Part shown: positions 1 through 8,246 of the stretch, piece by piece
Numbering within the stretch: position 1 is the stretch's first letter
Layout: every line of letters starts with the position of its first letter
Assembly (NCBI GenBank): GCA_017632155.1
Contig: JAGBRZ010000207.1
Location: 1 to 33,248 of the forward strand
Reading direction: 5' to 3'
Length of the DNA: 33,248 nt
From: Clostridia bacterium
Lineage (GTDB): Bacteria > Bacillota_A > Clostridia > Oscillospirales > CAG-272
Program-made: the position numbers and the translations under genes
The notes under the pieces: generated by a model
What the model was told of the DNA's origin: nothing
Seen by the model: only the letters and a program-made list of their open reading frames with translations
Databases searched by the model: none

Positions 1-33
1 CTTGCTGCTCTCGAGGCAAGACTTAACGCATAA
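1..33 (+). CDS. C-terminal end of an unknown protein (partial)
   Basis: Reading from base 1 in frame 1 gives LAALEARLNA followed by TAA at 31-33. It is directly followed by a strong hairpin that would terminate plus-strand transcription. The peptide looks like the end of a helical or coiled-coil tail. Only ten residues are visible, so no family can be named and the reading frame could be chance. Confidence 0.35.
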   Translation, partial: LAALEARLNA

Positions 34-49
34 GATCAATTCTTATAAT

Positions 50-80
50 AATAACCCCGACCGAATCGGTCGGGGTTATT
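50..80. terminator. Bidirectional intrinsic terminator
   Basis: A perfect 14-bp stem (50-63 with 67-80) encloses a 3-nt loop; it is GC-rich in the middle and AT-rich at the ends. On the minus strand it lies 4 bases past the pyk stop and is followed by a U-rich run; on the plus strand it follows the partial gene at 1-33 and is followed by TGTTTATTTA. It therefore fits a shared terminator for two convergent genes. Confidence 0.78.
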
Positions 81-83
81 TGT

Positions 84-1502
84 TTATTTAGCAAGTTCTT
101 CGACTTTAATGAGATTGGTATTACCGGATTTGCCTGTAATATCACCGCCGGTAACAACTATCTTGTCACCCTTCGAAAGCGAGAATACTTCGGCGGCAGT
201 ATTCTTAGCAATATAGAACAGAACGTCTATTGACGTGTACTTATCGCAGATAACGGGGGTTACACCCCAAGAAAGGGCAAGCTTACGCCACGTGATCTCA
301 TTTGTGGTAAGACCGATTATCGGAACGGGGGCGCGGAATCTGGAAACAAGTCGCGCGGTCATTCCCGAAAGTGAGCAAGCAACGATTGCCTTGGCACCGA
401 TGTCTATTGAAACCGCGCAAGTAGCATGCGAAATCGCATCTACAGAATCTTTGATAGTAAATTCAGAATTATAGAATTTGGCAGCATAATTTATGTCACT
501 TTCGGCAGTTTCCGCAATCTTTGCCATAGTCTTAGCAGTGAGCACGGGATATGCTCCCACTGCTGTCTCTCCGGAAAGCATAATCGCGCTTGTTCCGTCA
601 TAAACAGCGTTTGCCACGTCTGAAATTTCGGCTCTTGTCGGACGAGGGTTATGAATCATCGATTCAAGCATCTCCGTAGCAGTAATCACGCGCTTACCAA
701 GAAGTCGGCATTTTGTAATAAGATGCTTTTGCATTGCGGGAAGATACTCAAACGGTACTTCAACACCCATATCTCCACGCGCGACCATTATACCGTCACA
801 GTGCTCACATATTTCTTCAATATTGTCATATCCTGATTGGTTTTCGATCTTTGCAATAAGGTCGATATAACCGCCACCTATTTCGGCGAGATAGTCCCTT
901 ATATCTATCATATCCTGCTTGCAGGATACAAATGAGCACGCAACATAGTCAACTCCGTGTTCAACGCCGAAGCGCAGATCTGATTTGTCCTGCTCGGAAA
1001 GATATTCCTGCTTTAAGTGCTTGCCCGGAAAGCTCATACTCTTTCTGTCGGAAAGCTCTCCGCCACAGTCAACAGTACAATTTATATTACCATCTTCGAT
1101 GCTGTCTACTGTGAAAATTAAAAGACCGTTGTTCAGAAGTATCTTATCGCCAACCTCAAGCTCTTCATTAAGGTGCTTATAAGACACGGATACCGCATTT
1201 TGATTGCCGACTATATCATCCGTGGTAAAGGTAAACTTATCACCGTCATTAAGAAATATCTTACCGGCTTCAAACGTTCTTATGCGGAATTCGGGACCCT
1301 TGGTGTCAAGCATAATTGCAATTGGAAGGTTCAGTTCTGCTCGCACCTTTTTGATAGCATTTATTCTTTTTGCGTGCTCTTCGTATGTGCCGTGTGAAAA
1401 GTTAAGACATGCCACGTTCATTCCGGCAAGACAAAGGCCGCGAAGGACTTCTTCGCTTTCGCTCGCAGGACCTATGGAACAGACGATTTTTGTTTTTCTC
1501 AT
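84..1502 (-). CDS. pyk: Pyruvate kinase
   Basis: Catalyses phosphoenolpyruvate plus ADP to pyruvate plus ATP, the last step of glycolysis, in the cytoplasm. The 472-residue product opens with the family signature RKTKIVCSIGP and carries the active-site stretch IAKIEN (catalytic Lys218), the metal and phosphate region ARGD (241-244) and TATEMLESM (274-282). The B domain lies at about 70-170, and the allosteric C domain ends near 472. It lacks the extra C-terminal PEP-utiliser domain present in many Bacillus enzymes, so the length is the short bacterial form. It starts 12 nt after the nrdR stop with AAGGCGGTAAAGG in front of the ATG, so it is probably co-transcribed with nrdR, and it ends at a strong terminator. 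Confidence 0.98.
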   Translation of the reverse strand: MRKTKIVCSIGPASESEEVLRGLCLAGMNVACLNFSHGTYEEHAKRINAIKKVRAELNLPIAIMLDTKGPEFRIRTFEAGKIFLNDGDKFTFTTDDIVGNQNAVSVSYKHLNEELEVGDKILLNNGLLIFTVDSIEDGNINCTVDCGGELSDRKSMSFPGKHLKQEYLSEQDKSDLRFGVEHGVDYVACSFVSCKQDMIDIRDYLAEIGGGYIDLIAKIENQSGYDNIEEICEHCDGIMVARGDMGVEVPFEYLPAMQKHLITKCRLLGKRVITATEMLESMIHNPRPTRAEISDVANAVYDGTSAIMLSGETAVGAYPVLTAKTMAKIAETAESDINYAAKFYNSEFTIKDSVDAISHATCAVSIDIGAKAIVACSLSGMTARLVSRFRAPVPIIGLTTNEITWRKLALSWGVTPVICDKYTSIDVLFYIAKNTAAEVFSLSKGDKIVVTGGDITGKSGNTNLIKVEELAK

Positions 1503-1514
1503 GCCTTTACCGCC

Positions 1515-1967
1515 TTAATCCACGCTTGTTTTCTTGATCTCATTGAGTTCTTTAATGAAGGTTTCAATATCCTTAAATTCGCGGTAAACGCTGGCAAAAC
1601 GAACGTAAGCAACGTCGTCAGCTTCCTTGAGCTTTCTCATAACCATCTCTCCGAGATCGCCCGATGTAACCTCTTGTCTAAGCGAGTTATGAAGCTCCGC
1701 TTCAATCTCTGCTGCGATCGTTTCAGCATTCACGGGGCGCTTCTCACACGCCTTGAGGAGTCCGGAAAGAAGCTTTTGGCGGTCAAAGAGCTGCTTTGAA
1801 CCGTTTTTCTTGATAACGATGGTCTGTACCGATTCCACAACCTCGAATGTGGTAAAACGCTTCTGGCAAGCCATACACTCGCGGCGGCGGCGGATATTGT
1901 TGCTTTCAACATTCTGGCGTGAATCAATGACCTTGCTTTCAAGGCATCCGCAATGAGGACATTTCAT
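1515..1967 (-). CDS. nrdR: Transcriptional repressor NrdR
   Basis: Zinc-ribbon and ATP-cone repressor of ribonucleotide reductase genes; it senses dATP/ATP. From the chosen start (MKCPHCGC) the protein has 150 residues, the usual NrdR length. The zinc ribbon uses Cys3, Cys6, Cys31 and Cys34 (CPHC and CMAC). The ATP-cone domain follows at about 46-136, starting around [12 protein letters not shown]. An in-frame ATG nine codons upstream (1994) has no ribosome binding site and would put a non-conserved tail before the zinc ribbon, so 1967 is preferred. It is the first gene of a two-gene unit with pyk. No ribonucleotide reductase gene is in the window. Confidence 0.97.
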   Translation of the reverse strand: MKCPHCGCLESKVIDSRQNVESNNIRRRRECMACQKRFTTFEVVESVQTIVIKKNGSKQLFDRQKLLSGLLKACEKRPVNAETIAAEIEAELHNSLRQEVTSGDLGEMVMRKLKEADDVAYVRFASVYREFKDIETFIKELNEIKKTSVD

Positions 1968-2010
1968 ACAAATCACCAATCCTTTCAAATTCAAATAGTA
2001 TTACATAATA

Positions 2011-2039
2011 ATGATACCATATTTTTCGTGATTTGTAAA
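2011..2039 (-). promoter_or_regulatory. Sigma-A-type promoter for nrdR-pyk
   Basis: On the minus strand TTTACA (2034-2039) and TATCAT (2011-2016) are separated by exactly 17 nt, with TGG just before the -10 (extended -10 type). It places the start site about 35-40 nt upstream of nrdR. No NrdR-box pair was recognised by eye. Confidence 0.6.
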
Positions 2040-2062
2040 TAGATTATTTAAATTTTCCGCAA

Positions 2063-2326
2063 TTACTTTGCCATATCTTCGGCAATATCCTCCAGCGTGC
2101 AAGGAGTGACTGTGTTTTCAACTATTGTATCAAAAATTGAAACAGCACGTTTTTTATCGGTACCAAAGAAACTTAGTCTGCATTCTTCTCTGTCTTTTAT
2201 CTCAATTCCATATACGGGACGAAAACCTCTGCCCAGAGATAACAGCGAATATTTAATATTCATCCCCTCAATCTCTGCAGATGCCTTTTTTAACACGTTT
2301 ATTCCCTTCTTATCGTTGAATTTCAT
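2063..2326 (-). CDS. DUF6514-like small protein
   Basis: An 87-residue cytoplasmic protein of unknown function. The core, with an YGIEI strand in the middle and a C-terminal NTVTPCTLEDIAED stretch, resembles the short clostridial family I know as DUF6514, whose members end in a similar Pro-x-(His/Thr)-Leu-x-Asp-x-x-Glu-Asp helix. I rely on remembered family appearance, so this is tentative. The start at 2326 is chosen over the ATG at 2359 because AGGAAAG lies at correct spacing in front of it. The gene stands alone between the nrdR promoter and a 360-nt gene-free region. No catalytic motif or membrane segment is seen. Confidence 0.6.
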   Translation of the reverse strand: MKFNDKKGINVLKKASAEIEGMNIKYSLLSLGRGFRPVYGIEIKDREECRLSFFGTDKKRAVSIFDTIVENTVTPCTLEDIAEDMAK

Positions 2327-2687
2327 TATACTTTCCTTTCGATCTTGCTTTTTTAACAATATTATACATAATACCGAAAAAATTTTCTTTGAATCGGTTG
2401 ACAGGAATTATAGTGCAATATCAACAAATATTTTCAATATTTGGATTATTGACAGCATTTTGAGCGACATTTGATATGACATTTTAAATACAAAAGTTAT
2501 AAAGATTTCTTCTCACTTTGGTATAAAATAAAAGAAATATCCAAAAGTAGGCTTGCTTTTGCATATTGATGTAAACAATTACCGCTTGAAATTCAACTTT
2601 GATCATAGTATAATATTGTATATATGGGATTTAAACAAACAGTTTATTGCATATTTTTCAAATATTCATTGAAAGGAGTAAATAAGA
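2327..2687. other. Gene-free divergent promoter region
   Basis: About 360 AT-rich bases between the divergent genes at 2063-2326 and 2688-2969. I find the plus-strand promoter at 2586-2614 and, less surely, a minus-strand -10 box TATAAT (2361-2366) for the DUF6514-like gene without a good -35. No reading frame with coding character, repeat or RNA gene was recognised in the rest. Confidence 0.6.
2586..2614 (+). promoter_or_regulatory. Sigma-A promoter of the small membrane protein gene
   Basis: TTGAAA (2586-2591) and TATAAT (2609-2614) with a 17-nt spacer. The expected start near 2621 gives a leader of roughly 65 nt before the TTG start codon at 2688. Confidence 0.82.
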
Positions 2688-2969
2688 TTGTTACGAAACT
2701 TTTTAAACCGTATTCTCATTGAATTCTCAAAAATGAGCAGACTGCCGGTTAATTTTTTTAAATTCGGAGCAAGTCTTACAATACTTGCTCTTTCGGGAAT
2801 ATATTTGCTTTGTGATGAGGAAGTTGCAAACGGTGGTATTGGTGTTGAATTATACTACGCACCAATGCTCGATTACATACTGACAACGTTTATAATCTTT
2901 TGGGTAGGCATGTTTCTTCTTGACATTACCGAAAAAGAGATCACCGCCGGTAAAAAGCACCGACGGTGA
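2688..2969 (+). CDS. Small two-span membrane protein, function unknown
   Basis: A 93-residue protein I do not recognise. Two hydrophobic segments at about residues 24-43 and 61-80 are joined by an acidic loop (CDEEVANGG), and the tail is basic (KKHRR); this suggests a small two-span inner-membrane protein with both ends in the cytoplasm. Translation starts at TTG: a strong AAAGGAG (2672-2678) sits 9 nt upstream and no ATG fits. A consensus promoter precedes it and a terminator overlaps its last codons, so it is a one-gene transcription unit. It converges on the helicase gene with only 5 nt between the stop codons. Signals for expression are convincing; the function is open. Confidence 0.68.
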   Translation: MLRNFLNRILIEFSKMSRLPVNFFKFGASLTILALSGIYLLCDEEVANGGIGVELYYAPMLDYILTTFIIFWVGMFLLDITEKEITAGKKHRR

Positions 2970-2970
2970 T
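2940..2970. terminator. Bidirectional terminator overlapping the end of a gene
   Basis: 12-bp stem (2940-2951 with 2959-2970, one mismatch) with a 7-nt loop. On the plus strand it is followed by ATTTTTATTC, on the minus strand by CTCTTTTTC. It contains the last codons and stop of the gene at 2688-2969, and lies 4 bases past the helicase stop on the other strand, so it can end both transcripts. Confidence 0.77.
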
Positions 2971-2974
2971 ATTT

Positions 2975-5221
2975 TTATTCGACATATTCGCCAAAGATTT
3001 CAAGAATGCGTTTTTCAGCCTCGTTTGGATCGAGCTTATCTGCCGCATACGCTTTTTGTAGCAGTGAGTTGGGAAGATACTCATCATACTTATCGAACAC
3101 GGGATTTTCGGCGGACGTAATAACAGAAAGCGGATTAATTCCGTTTCGTTTAACTTCTTCGGCAAGTCCACGGGCGAGGATGCAATCATTACCCTTTTCC
3201 ATTTTGAAGGTAATGTATGCACCCGCCTCGTGCTCTATGCCACTGATCTTGTATTCATAAGCGTGAGCAGCGAGAAATTTACGGAAGGTTCTGAATGATC
3301 TCGTACCAAGCCACGGGAAGATGCACCAGGAATAACCGCCAAGGTGAACTATCGAATGATCGAGCATACCCGTATTTCTTGCAAGATGACGGGCGACCTC
3401 AAGTCTGTGGACGGCATTGGGCTTGAGATAAGGATAAACAACATCCTCCTCTAGAACACGGCGCATTCTTTGCAAAATCTCGGTATGGATCTCGCCATAG
3501 TCACCCGGCCAAGAAACCTCCATTTTTCCCTCGACGGGTTTAACGTAGATCAGTTTTCTTGCAACGTCAAGCTCTTCTACCTCCCACACTCTGCCCGCAA
3601 GCGCGAATCTGTCGCCGACGGGAGGAGGCGTTGTGATGGTTCCGATTTCTTCGGATTCGTGACGGACTGTAAAATCCTCGCTATCCTTAAATACGGCGTA
3701 AAACTTAAAGCTCGAGATCAATCTCTCGCCCGCAAGCCCGACTATCAAGCCCTTCTCTTCCGTCATCTCGATATAATCGTTTTCGATCATAGAGATCATC
3801 AAAGTTTTGTAATCCTCTTTGCTGATACCCGAAAGAGGGGGCAATGAAAGCACCCTTTCGGCGAGTGCTCTCGGAGTGAGTTCTCCGCTTGACGCAAGAA
3901 CACTTAACGTCTGATGGAACGCAAGGCTGAAGGGCATCTTCTTGATTCTCGGAGGCTCGATGAATCTTTCCTCGATATAAAGTTGAACTATCGCTATTGC
4001 ACGAAGCAATTCCCACGGGAACAGCTGAGGAAGGGGTGTGTTCGGCAATGGATTCTCCTCGCGGAAGACAAGCATCATTTCAGGAGGCTGACCACGTCTG
4101 CCCGATCTTCCAAGACGTTGAAGCAGACTTGATACCGAGTTTGGCGAAGAATTTTGAACGACTCGTTCGAGTTTGCCAATATCGATACCAAGCTCCATCG
4201 TTACAGTGGCACAGGTCACAGCGTGGATATCTTCATCCTTCATCTTTTGCTCTGCTTCTTCTCGGATTGAGGCGGAAAGATTGCCATGGTGAATAAGGAA
4301 TATATCCTTATCGCCTCGATTCTTTGCAATCTGTCGCAGAGTTGCCGTTACAAATTCCGTTTCTTCGCGGGAATTCGAGAATACAAGCGACTTTTTATCT
4401 CTTACACAATCATAGATATATTCGTATCCCGAATCGATCTGCGCGCGCTTTTTTTGGGCACCGTAATCTTCGGTTTTTTTCTCACCTTCTGCTTGCACGT
4501 GATCGTCGTTTTGTATATAAAAATGCTCCATTCCAAGACGCCAACGCAGCTTTTCGGGAGTAAGCGCAGGCACATCCGTGTCTCTGCCGCTTCCGGCAGC
4601 AAGCCAAGCAGCCGCAAGCTCGGCGTCACCGACTGTTGCAGAAAGGCCTATTCTTCTCGGGTGATGACCGATAAGTCTGCCAAGTCGGCAAAGCTGACAA
4701 ATGATCTGATTTCCTCTGTCAGAACCCGTAAGGGTATGAATCTCATCTATTATTACAAATTCAAGTCCGTGGAAGAGTCGAATTAGGTCGTTCGATCTAT
4801 TCATCAGCATTGACTCGAGCGACTCGGGTGTTATTTGCAATATTCCGCGAGGCTTGTCGAGAAGCTTCTTTTTGTGAGATTGTGCGACATCGCCGTGCCA
4901 ATGAGTTACAGGTATGCCTGAAATATCAAGCAATTCCTCTATGCGTGAAAATTGATCGTTAATAAGGCTTTTGAGAGGCGCGATATAGAGCACAGCAACA
5001 CTTTCGGGAAGATTGCCCTCAAGCATTGTGAGTATTGGGAAGAAAGCCGCCTCGGTTTTGCCAGATGCGGTTGATGAGGTAAGCAGAAGGTTGTTTTGAG
5101 TATAAAAGATCGACTCTGCAGCAAGAAGTTGGATCTCTCGCAACGCTTCCCAAGAATGCTGATAAATGTACTCACGGATATAATCCGGGAAACGTTCAAA
5201 TACACTTTCGTTTCTGTCCAT
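2975..5221 (-). CDS. Lhr-like DEAD/DEAH-box superfamily II helicase of a TerB-BrxD module
   Basis: A 748-residue ATP-dependent nucleic-acid helicase. Motifs appear in order: Walker A TASGKT (51-56), Ia APLKSL (81-86), II DEIH (159-162), III SAT (194-196), IV LVFSNSREETE (279-289), V TMELGIDIG (341-349) and VI QRLGRSGRRG (368-377). The region after about 400 has the look of the winged-helix and Lhr-core C-terminal domains (for instance FPWLGTR), without a cysteine cluster or nuclease motif. Helicases of this type accompany BrxD in BREX-like loci (BrxHI). It is the third gene of a tight operon, 11 nt after the BrxD-like ATPase gene, and ends at a terminator. Direct inference: it works with the ATPase and the TerB-domain protein on DNA; whether this is phage defence or stress repair is not shown by the sequence. 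Confidence 0.9.
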   Translation of the reverse strand: MDRNESVFERFPDYIREYIYQHSWEALREIQLLAAESIFYTQNNLLLTSSTASGKTEAAFFPILTMLEGNLPESVAVLYIAPLKSLINDQFSRIEELLDISGIPVTHWHGDVAQSHKKKLLDKPRGILQITPESLESMLMNRSNDLIRLFHGLEFVIIDEIHTLTGSDRGNQIICQLCRLGRLIGHHPRRIGLSATVGDAELAAAWLAAGSGRDTDVPALTPEKLRWRLGMEHFYIQNDDHVQAEGEKKTEDYGAQKKRAQIDSGYEYIYDCVRDKKSLVFSNSREETEFVTATLRQIAKNRGDKDIFLIHHGNLSASIREEAEQKMKDEDIHAVTCATVTMELGIDIGKLERVVQNSSPNSVSSLLQRLGRSGRRGQPPEMMLVFREENPLPNTPLPQLFPWELLRAIAIVQLYIEERFIEPPRIKKMPFSLAFHQTLSVLASSGELTPRALAERVLSLPPLSGISKEDYKTLMISMIENDYIEMTEEKGLIVGLAGERLISSFKFYAVFKDSEDFTVRHESEEIGTITTPPPVGDRFALAGRVWEVEELDVARKLIYVKPVEGKMEVSWPGDYGEIHTEILQRMRRVLEEDVVYPYLKPNAVHRLEVARHLARNTGMLDHSIVHLGGYSWCIFPWLGTRSFRTFRKFLAAHAYEYKISGIEHEAGAYITFKMEKGNDCILARGLAEEVKRNGINPLSVITSAENPVFDKYDEYLPNSLLQKAYAADKLDPNEAEKRILEIFGEYVE

Positions 5222-5232
5222 CTTGATGCCCC

Positions 5233-6585
5233 TTAAAAATCAATATCTGCGGGATCAAACTTAGATCTGGGAGTATCTGCAGGCGCGGTCGCTTCGGGTT
5301 CATCGGTTTTGAGAGTTACTGCGCTACCCACTATTGCATCAAAATTAACGTTCGGATTCTGCATAAGAATATTAAGAAGAGTCATATAGTCGCGCAGCAT
5401 TTCACGTGGAGTGATCATACTGTTCGCACCGGCTCTGTCAAGACATATCTGAACAAATTTGACTTGCTCGTCACGAGATATGCGAGGCTCCCAGTTAAAG
5501 TTTTGCGCGTGGAGCGACGTCATTCTTACCACAAGTGCCAAAAGCTCGTCATCGGAAAGTCTTGTAAGTCTGATAACGGGGCCAACGAAGTTCTTGTGCT
5601 TTTCGGATGAAAAGCGGCTGTCACAAAGTCGGCTGCGGAGTGCTTCATAGCTGAACAAACCTCGGCGCTGATCTTCGAGGAACTGAGGTGTACCTCCGAG
5701 AACGAGACCGAGATGCGGCGCTCGCCCTTGGAGAGTATCGTTGAACATTGAAAGTATCTTTTCGTAATTATTCTCACGCGACACTCTGTGAGGAATTTTA
5801 TAAAGGTTTACGCATTCATCTATGAAAACAAGCAAACCTCTGTATCCCATAGCTCGCGAAAGGGACGCCCAAAGCTTGAGGAAATCATACCAGTTATTGT
5901 CACCTATGATAGCGGATACGTCAAATCCAAGCTCGCGACGGGCTTCGGTTTTGGTTGAAAATTCACCGCGAAGCCAGCGCAAACATGCGGCGGCACGGAT
6001 ATCGTCCCCGCGTTGCGTTGCGCGGTAATATTCTCCGATAACGCGCGAAAAATCAAATCCACCAACAAGAAATTCGATCTCACGCAAGCTTTCGAAGAGT
6101 TTTGCATCAAGCTTTGCGGAAAACGTTGGTGAATCGGGTGTGATACCTTCGGAGATCAGTTGTCCTTGAAGTGAGAATACCCATTTTGCAATTATTTTTG
6201 GCATTGCGCCACCATCGGGGGCAGCCTTAGAGGCAAGGTTCTTCATAAGCTCGCGATAAGTTGCAACTCCTGCACCTCCACTTCCGTAGAGTCTGCGTTC
6301 GGGGGAAAGATCGCAATCGGCTGTGAGAAAATCGCGTTCAAGTGCATATCCTCTGATAAGCTGCATCAAGAAGCTTTTACCGCTTCCGTAGCGTCCGACA
6401 AGGAAGCGCATACTGCCGCCGCCCTCATTCATAAGCTCAAGGTCGGAAAGCAAGGCAGCTATCTCATCCTGTCTACCTATCGCAATATACGGTGCGCCCG
6501 AGCGCGGAACAACGCCCGCGGAAACAGAAGATATTAGCGAAGCAAGTATCCTCTTGGGTATAATTTGTTTCTTGTTATCTGCCAT
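5233..6585 (-). CDS. BrxD-like P-loop ATPase (BrxC/BrxD family, formerly DUF2791)
   Basis: A 450-residue P-loop ATPase. An N-terminal segment (KRILASLISSVSAGVVP, then IAIGRQDEI) leads into Walker A GRYGSGKS (64-71) followed by a hydrophobic helix; Walker B is LLVFIDEC (251-258), and an arginine-rich RLTRLSDDELLALV segment follows near 355. This arrangement matches BrxD, the ATP-binding protein of type 2 BREX. It has no added nuclease or DNA-binding domain. The start codon lies inside the upstream TerB gene (overlap 6575-6585), implying translational coupling, and the helicase gene follows after 11 nt. The last 30 residues are Pro/Ala/Thr-rich and look disordered. Family call is good; the cellular role is inferred from context. 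Confidence 0.86.
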   Translation of the reverse strand: MADNKKQIIPKRILASLISSVSAGVVPRSGAPYIAIGRQDEIAALLSDLELMNEGGGSMRFLVGRYGSGKSFLMQLIRGYALERDFLTADCDLSPERRLYGSGGAGVATYRELMKNLASKAAPDGGAMPKIIAKWVFSLQGQLISEGITPDSPTFSAKLDAKLFESLREIEFLVGGFDFSRVIGEYYRATQRGDDIRAAACLRWLRGEFSTKTEARRELGFDVSAIIGDNNWYDFLKLWASLSRAMGYRGLLVFIDECVNLYKIPHRVSRENNYEKILSMFNDTLQGRAPHLGLVLGGTPQFLEDQRRGLFSYEALRSRLCDSRFSSEKHKNFVGPVIRLTRLSDDELLALVVRMTSLHAQNFNWEPRISRDEQVKFVQICLDRAGANSMITPREMLRDYMTLLNILMQNPNVNFDAIVGSAVTLKTDEPEATAPADTPRSKFDPADIDF

Positions 6586-8215
6586 AATTCAGCGCTCCTT
6601 TCGTTTCTTCAATATAATCATCAAGCACCGCGTATCCGATTCCGACATCTTCAAGAAGGATGTCTCCACGAGTGTCCGCGGAAAGAGTATTAATCTTATC
6701 CGCGATAACGTCAGCGAGCGATCCCGCTTCTGCGGCTATTCTTCCCTGTGCTGCAAAATCTTCAGACAATGCGGCTTTGATAAACGCCGTTTCAACCTCG
6801 CCGAGGGCGGCGAAGAAATCATCTTCGGTTTGAGGGGGAGTTAATTCGGCTTCCTCTATCATAGTATTTTCTGTAATTTCTTCATTTTCCGAGAAAGCTT
6901 CGACAAGCTTTCCTGTTGTCTCCCAAGAAAGAGATTCGATCTGTGACGCAGATTCAAAGGACAGACCTTTAGATATTGGCTCATAAAGCTTTTCGTATTC
7001 GGGGATCTCGTCTTGAATGCTCGGATGGATAGTTTGAACCGGCAATTCAGAGGAGAAATATTCATCCGCAAGTTTCTTTATCTCCGCGGGTAGGGCATTT
7101 ACCGAAAGTCTTGATTTTACTCCTATATGGGCACGAATTCTGTTTTCTGCATATTTGAGAATATCTGTGACAATAAACCTTAATTCATGCGAGTGCGAGA
7201 AGGAGCAAAATTCGATCTCTATGCGTTTTTTCACGCGAGGCGTGCAGAGTGCGCCCGTATAGGAATCGCGCTGACTGCGGCTATCCTGAAGCTTCAGACC
7301 CGCGAGCTCAAAGGGATGCGAGGGATCGTTTGATCTTGAAATAATATACGCAAGCACTCCCCTCATATGCTTTTTATAAATCGGTTGATTCTCACCGGCG
7401 GCAAATTTGCTCTTCTTGTAGTTATAATTCGAGCAATGGCGTATAAGAAGCGCGGCAAATGCATTGGAATCTCCTACCGCATCTGCATAAAACTCGCGAA
7501 GTCCCGCCGTTGCGGGTAGTGAATTGCCGACCTCACCGAGAATATCGCTCGGCGGCGATACCCTCTCGATCATACACATATCGAATATCCACTCGGAAAG
7601 CTGAACGTCAAGGCGAGGATATTCATTTCTGTAATTCAACCAAAGTTCCGATAAAAGAGCAACAGAACGCTCCGCAGGGACTTTATCCGAAAGATTGATT
7701 GTTTCGTAGATCAAAAGAAGAATATAACTGTAATCAACAGAGGGATATCTTCCCGCACGAACCTCGCTTCTGAACCAAAGATAAAAGCCAAGCTGTTTAT
7801 CGTTGAGCTGAGAATACTGCGGCATATATGAGAAATACGGTTCGTGAGAAGCATTCTGCACGGACTTATTATAATAAAAAATTGCCGCTTTTCTGAATTG
7901 CTCGTAATATGGGTATGCAGTTGTCCAAGAATAAAGACGAACGTTATGGATAAGTGAGTTTTCGGGCGAATATTCAAGATCGGGGATCTTCTTTTTTTCG
8001 CTCTCTTCCGAATGCGGATGAATATATCTCTTGATGACCGATCCTTCGGGAATCTTTTCTGTCCTTGACTCCGCTTTGGCGGAATTATCGGGCACGGGGA
8101 TCTCTATTTCCGTTGCTTGCGTATGTTTATCATCAAAAGCCGAAGGAGCTCTTCGCTTCGGAACCAACGAATCTATATTCCAAAAATCATCAAGCTTATC
8201 TTTGTTTTCCGACAT
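6575..8215 (-). CDS. TerB-N / TerB-C domain protein
   Basis: A 546-residue protein, first gene of the module. Residues 1-85 are charged and look disordered. About 90-290 reads as the TerB-N domain (YSWTTAYPYYEQFRKAA, then PYFSYMPQYSQLNDKQLGFY and WFRSEVRAGRYP). About 455-545 reads as TerB-C (EVETAFIKAAL, then AEAGSLADVIADKIN and a YIEE end). I cannot find the compact TerB metal-binding domain usually placed between them, so this may be a TerB-less variant with another middle region. Ter-family proteins are linked to tellurite and phage stress responses. A strong site (AAAGGAGGAG) precedes the ATG, and a consensus promoter starts transcription about 25 nt upstream. It overlaps the ATPase gene by 11 nt. 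The role could be a sensor or scaffold for the ATPase and helicase; that is inference. Confidence 0.84.
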   Translation of the reverse strand: MSENKDKLDDFWNIDSLVPKRRAPSAFDDKHTQATEIEIPVPDNSAKAESRTEKIPEGSVIKRYIHPHSEESEKKKIPDLEYSPENSLIHNVRLYSWTTAYPYYEQFRKAAIFYYNKSVQNASHEPYFSYMPQYSQLNDKQLGFYLWFRSEVRAGRYPSVDYSYILLLIYETINLSDKVPAERSVALLSELWLNYRNEYPRLDVQLSEWIFDMCMIERVSPPSDILGEVGNSLPATAGLREFYADAVGDSNAFAALLIRHCSNYNYKKSKFAAGENQPIYKKHMRGVLAYIISRSNDPSHPFELAGLKLQDSRSQRDSYTGALCTPRVKKRIEIEFCSFSHSHELRFIVTDILKYAENRIRAHIGVKSRLSVNALPAEIKKLADEYFSSELPVQTIHPSIQDEIPEYEKLYEPISKGLSFESASQIESLSWETTGKLVEAFSENEEITENTMIEEAELTPPQTEDDFFAALGEVETAFIKAALSEDFAAQGRIAAEAGSLADVIADKINTLSADTRGDILLEDVGIGYAVLDDYIEETKGALNYGR

Positions 8216-8246
8216 GTTTGCGCTCCTCCTTTTTTGGTATTATATC

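Noticed and set aside
4286..4786. Plus-strand open frame opposite the helicase gene (about 166 codons)
   Set aside because: Shadow of the helicase motif region; no ribosome binding site.
2975..8215. Reading the TerB-BrxD-helicase operon as a complete BREX locus
   Set aside because: The methylase (PglX), phosphatase (PglZ), BrxA/B and BrxC are absent on both sides; neighbours are an isolated membrane protein gene and ireB.
2975..8215. Recent transfer of the TerB-BrxD-helicase operon on a mobile element
   Set aside because: No integrase, transposase, tRNA end, direct repeats or visible shift in base composition were seen at either border; an older acquisition remains possible.
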